8,225 bases of DNA from Candidatus Omnitrophota bacterium (GTDB lineage: Bacteria; Omnitrophota; Gorgyraeia; Gygaellales; Profunditerraquicolaceae). Within the stretch, counting starts at the first letter, position 1. The number at the start of each line of letters is the position of its first letter. Made by a program: the position numbers and the translations under genes. The notes beneath the pieces are model-generated. The model ran no database searches and was not told where the DNA came from. It was given only the letters and a program-made list of their open reading frames with translations. Shown here one piece after another: positions 6,942 through 8,225 of this stretch. The stretch covers positions 1 through 8,225 of the forward strand of contig JAGVOR010000061.1 of the NCBI GenBank assembly GCA_020052635.1. Reading direction: 5' to 3'.

Positions 6942-7018
6942 GGCGGAGTAGCTCAGCCTGATAGAGCACGCGGCTCATACCCGCTTGGTCGGTGGTTTAA
7001 ATCCACTCTCCGCCACCA
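6942..7018 (+). tRNA. tRNA-Met (CAT), elongator type, CCA encoded
   Basis: A complete cloverleaf. Acceptor GGCGGAG (6942-6948) pairs with CTCCGCC (7008-7014). D stem GCTC/GAGC (6951-6954/6964-6967). Anticodon arm 6969-6985 with loop CTCATAC and anticodon CAT at 6976-6978. Variable loop TGGTC. T stem GGTGG/CCACT (6991-6995/7003-7007). Discriminator A 7015, then encoded CCA 7016-7018. A paired first base (G1-C72) and lack of the GGG/CCC anticodon-stem pairs argue against an initiator; a lysidine-modified tRNA-Ile2 is possible but less like this loop. Odd points: the D loop has G18-A19 and the T loop reads TTTAAAT, so the usual G19-C56 pair becomes A19-T56. C27 faces T43, an unpaired top of the anticodon stem. 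Confidence 0.92.
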
Positions 7019-7061
7019 CTTCTTTAAAATGAAATCTAATTGAATTATCTCACCTCAATCC

Positions 7062-7082
7062 TAGGCTGAGCTACTCTGCCAA
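7062..7082 (-). repeat. Inverted partial copy of the tRNA-Met 5' end
   Basis: The reverse complement of this stretch matches 6940-6959 (the 2 nt before the tRNA, the acceptor 5' strand and the first half of the D arm) at 19 of 20 bases. The one difference (7077 against 6945) is a G-U pair in RNA, and 7062 with 6960 adds another G-U, so a plus-strand transcript could form a 21-bp helix. Similarity stops within the D loop; no complete tRNA can be folded on the minus strand. It is either a truncated tRNA-derived sequence or an antisense element. The rest of 7019-7100 is AT-rich and shows no gene; no clear promoter was identified. Confidence 0.8.
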
Positions 7083-7086
7083 CCAT

Positions 7087-7092
7087 AGGGAG
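7087..7092 (+). promoter_or_regulatory. Shine-Dalgarno site of the PAS gene
   Basis: AGGGAG 8 nt before ATG 7101. It starts 5 nt after the inverted tRNA copy, so folding of that copy with the tRNA could affect access to it if both are on one transcript (inference). Confidence 0.6.
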
Positions 7093-7100
7093 TAAATTAA

Positions 7101-7469
7101 ATGATTAACGAAAACAAATATAAAGATATCGTTGAGAATGCTAACAGCATTATTTTATTAATGAACACTTACGGTAATATTACTTTTTTGAATAAATTCG
7201 GGCAGAGGTTTTTCGGATACCAGGAGAAAGATTTACTGGGGGAAAGCGTAATCGGTACGATCGTGCCCAAAACTGACCGCTCCGGCGCAGATCTGAATGC
7301 AATGCTTAAGGAGATTATTGAAAATCCCAACCAACATAGTGTAAATGAAAATGAAAATATGCGCAGTAATGGGGAGCGGGTACGGATTCTTTGGACAAAT
7401 AAAGCAATTATCGGATATGACGGCAGTATTCAGGAGATCCTCTGTATCGGCAACCAGGTAAACAAATAA
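7101..7469 (+). CDS. Stand-alone PAS-domain protein
   Basis: A 122-residue protein that is essentially one PAS (S-box) sensor domain. Visible parts in order: Y-K-D-I-V-E-N-A-N-S-I-I-L-L-M-N (7-22), G-N-I-T-F-L-N-K-F-G-Q-R-F-F-G-Y (25-40) with the typical 'N-x-x-x-x-x-F-F-G-Y' turn, L-L-G-E-S-V-I-G-T-I-V-P (45-56), then N-G-E-R-V-R-I-L-W-T-N-K-A-I (90-103) and a final G-S-I-Q-E-I-L-C-I-G strand. It ends where a PAS fold ends; no kinase, cyclase or DNA-binding output domain, signal peptide or membrane helix follows. A ligand or redox sensing role acting on a partner protein is possible; the ligand cannot be read from sequence. The stop codon directly abuts that of the convergent flippase gene (TAATTA at 7467-7472), which leaves no space for a terminator and may mark a rearrangement. 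Confidence 0.85.
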   Translation: MINENKYKDIVENANSIILLMNTYGNITFLNKFGQRFFGYQEKDLLGESVIGTIVPKTDRSGADLNAMLKEIIENPNQHSVNENENMRSNGERVRILWTNKAIIGYDGSIQEILCIGNQVNK

Positions 7470-8225
7470 TTACCGCCCGGAAATTTTCTTTGCCAGCCTT
7501 TCAACAATCAACGAAGTTAAAATAAAAACTCCCGCTTCAGTAAACACCGTAGCCAGGGCCGCCCCGGCATAAGAAAATTGTTCAATCAGGATAAAGATTA
7601 GCGGTAATCCGGTTACGGCAGCCAGGATGTGGATTTTGGCATAAAGATCCTGTTTTCCGCAGACCAGCAGGAATTGGACCTTAAAATTATTGGCCCCGAC
7701 AAAAAATACCGCCGCCAAAAGCAGCCGTAAAGTCAAAACAGCTTCCGGATAAGCTCTCCCGCAGGCTAAAGTTATAATCCAGGGAGCCAGAAAAAACGCC
7801 ATCGGTAAACTAACCACAAAACCCAGGGTAATTCCATCCTGAATCCGGTACATGATGGCAAGTGCCCGTTGTTTATTTTTAGCAAATACATTACTGATCC
7901 GGGGATAAACCGCCCGAGTGAATGAATCCAGGGGGAAGGTTTGGATAACATTGGCAATCCGCTCCGCCAACGAATAATATCCGGTGAGGGTATTATTCGT
8001 TAAAAGCCCCAAGGCGAAAACCCGGCTGGTAGTGTAGGTGTTGACCGCCAGAATGGAGATAAAAATATCCCACCCGGTTTTAATTTCCCGCTTGATATCC
8101 GCGTATTTTTGTAAAATAAATTCCAGCCGGAATTTTTTAAAAGCAATATACAGCCCGATTAACCCGCCGGTAATGGATAGGCCAGACCCCAACAACGGCA
8201 CTAAAAGATAATCCTGCGGGCCGCC
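7470..8225 (-). CDS. Wzx-type polysaccharide flippase, C-terminal part
   Basis: An open minus-strand frame running off the right edge; 251 residues are in the window, against roughly 420-480 for the family. A GTG at 8201-8199 is not taken as the start because the frame continues upstream as P-Q-D-Y-L-L-V-P-L-L, which is ordinary internal flippase sequence. The protein belongs to the MOP/Polysacc_synt group that moves lipid-linked O-antigen or other repeat units across the inner membrane. Family-like stretches are G-Y-Y-S-L-A-E-R-I, F-T-R-A-V-Y-P-R-I-S and V-L-T-L-R-L-L-L-A-A. Several hydrophobic helices are visible, including around residues 10-28, 130-150, 158-178, 190-212 and 216-236 of the fragment. 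The C-terminus is basic (E-R-L-A-K-K-I-S-G-R). It is convergent with the PAS gene and probably belongs to a surface-polysaccharide cluster to the right. Confidence 0.88.
   Translation of the reverse strand, partial: GGPQDYLLVPLLGSGLSITGGLIGLYIAFKKFRLEFILQKYADIKREIKTGWDIFISILAVNTYTTSRVFALGLLTNNTLTGYYSLAERIANVIQTFPLDSFTRAVYPRISNVFAKNKQRALAIMYRIQDGITLGFVVSLPMAFFLAPWIITLACGRAYPEAVLTLRLLLAAVFFVGANNFKVQFLLVCGKQDLYAKIHILAAVTGLPLIFILIEQFSYAGAALATVFTEAGVFILTSLIVERLAKKISGR

Noticed and set aside
6862..7082. Integration (att) site at the tRNA
   Set aside because: Integrases usually duplicate the 3' part of a tRNA in direct orientation. Here the copy is of the 5' part and inverted, and no integrase gene is present.
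7019..7100. T-box or other riboswitch upstream of the PAS gene, suggested by the tRNA-like sequence
   Set aside because: No T-box consensus, specifier loop or terminator hairpin is visible. The tRNA similarity is an inverted copy of the 5' end, not an anticodon-reading leader.
8199..8201. GTG start for the flippase gene
   Set aside because: The frame stays open to the window edge with typical flippase sequence upstream, so the gene is cut by the window.

Overview
This window looks like a chromosome segment of an anaerobic bacterium that uses the Wood-Ljungdahl (reductive acetyl-CoA) pathway. GC content is moderate by eye. Gene content, together with small excisionase-type HTH proteins and a flippase nearby, suggests an uncultured lineage such as Omnitrophota. 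That placement is an inference from gene types only and needs a phylogeny.

Positions 1-6866 hold one tightly packed plus-strand gene string: the tail of an excisionase-type HTH protein, a second HTH protein with a C-terminal membrane helix, larB, acsC, acsV (RACE/ASKHA activator), a cooC/acsF-type ATPase, acsD and acsE. Most junctions are 0-4 nt gaps or short overlaps, and the largest gap is 30 nt before acsV, so one operon is likely. AcsE moves the methyl group of methyl-tetrahydrofolate onto the corrinoid iron-sulfur protein AcsCD. AcsV would reductively reactivate the cobalt when it is over-oxidised. The CooC-like ATPase would serve nickel loading of CODH/ACS. The order acsC-acsV-acsF-acsD-acsE is the one I recall from Moorella, but the catalytic CODH/ACS genes are not next to acsC here. 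That place is taken by larB (nickel-pincer cofactor pathway) and the HTH pair.

Positions 6862-7100 are a short but unusual intergenic region. It holds a 12-bp direct repeat flanking a small hairpin module, an elongator-type tRNA-Met(CAT) with an altered D-loop/T-loop tertiary pair, and a 21-nt segment complementary to the tRNA 5' end. Positions 7101-7469 encode a stand-alone PAS-domain protein. From 7470 to the right edge, on the minus strand, lies the C-terminal part of a polysaccharide flippase whose stop codon abuts that of the PAS gene.

The metabolic core is a known system. The less familiar points are larB and a membrane-tethered HTH protein in an acs operon, and the tRNA-derived structures between 6862 and 7082.
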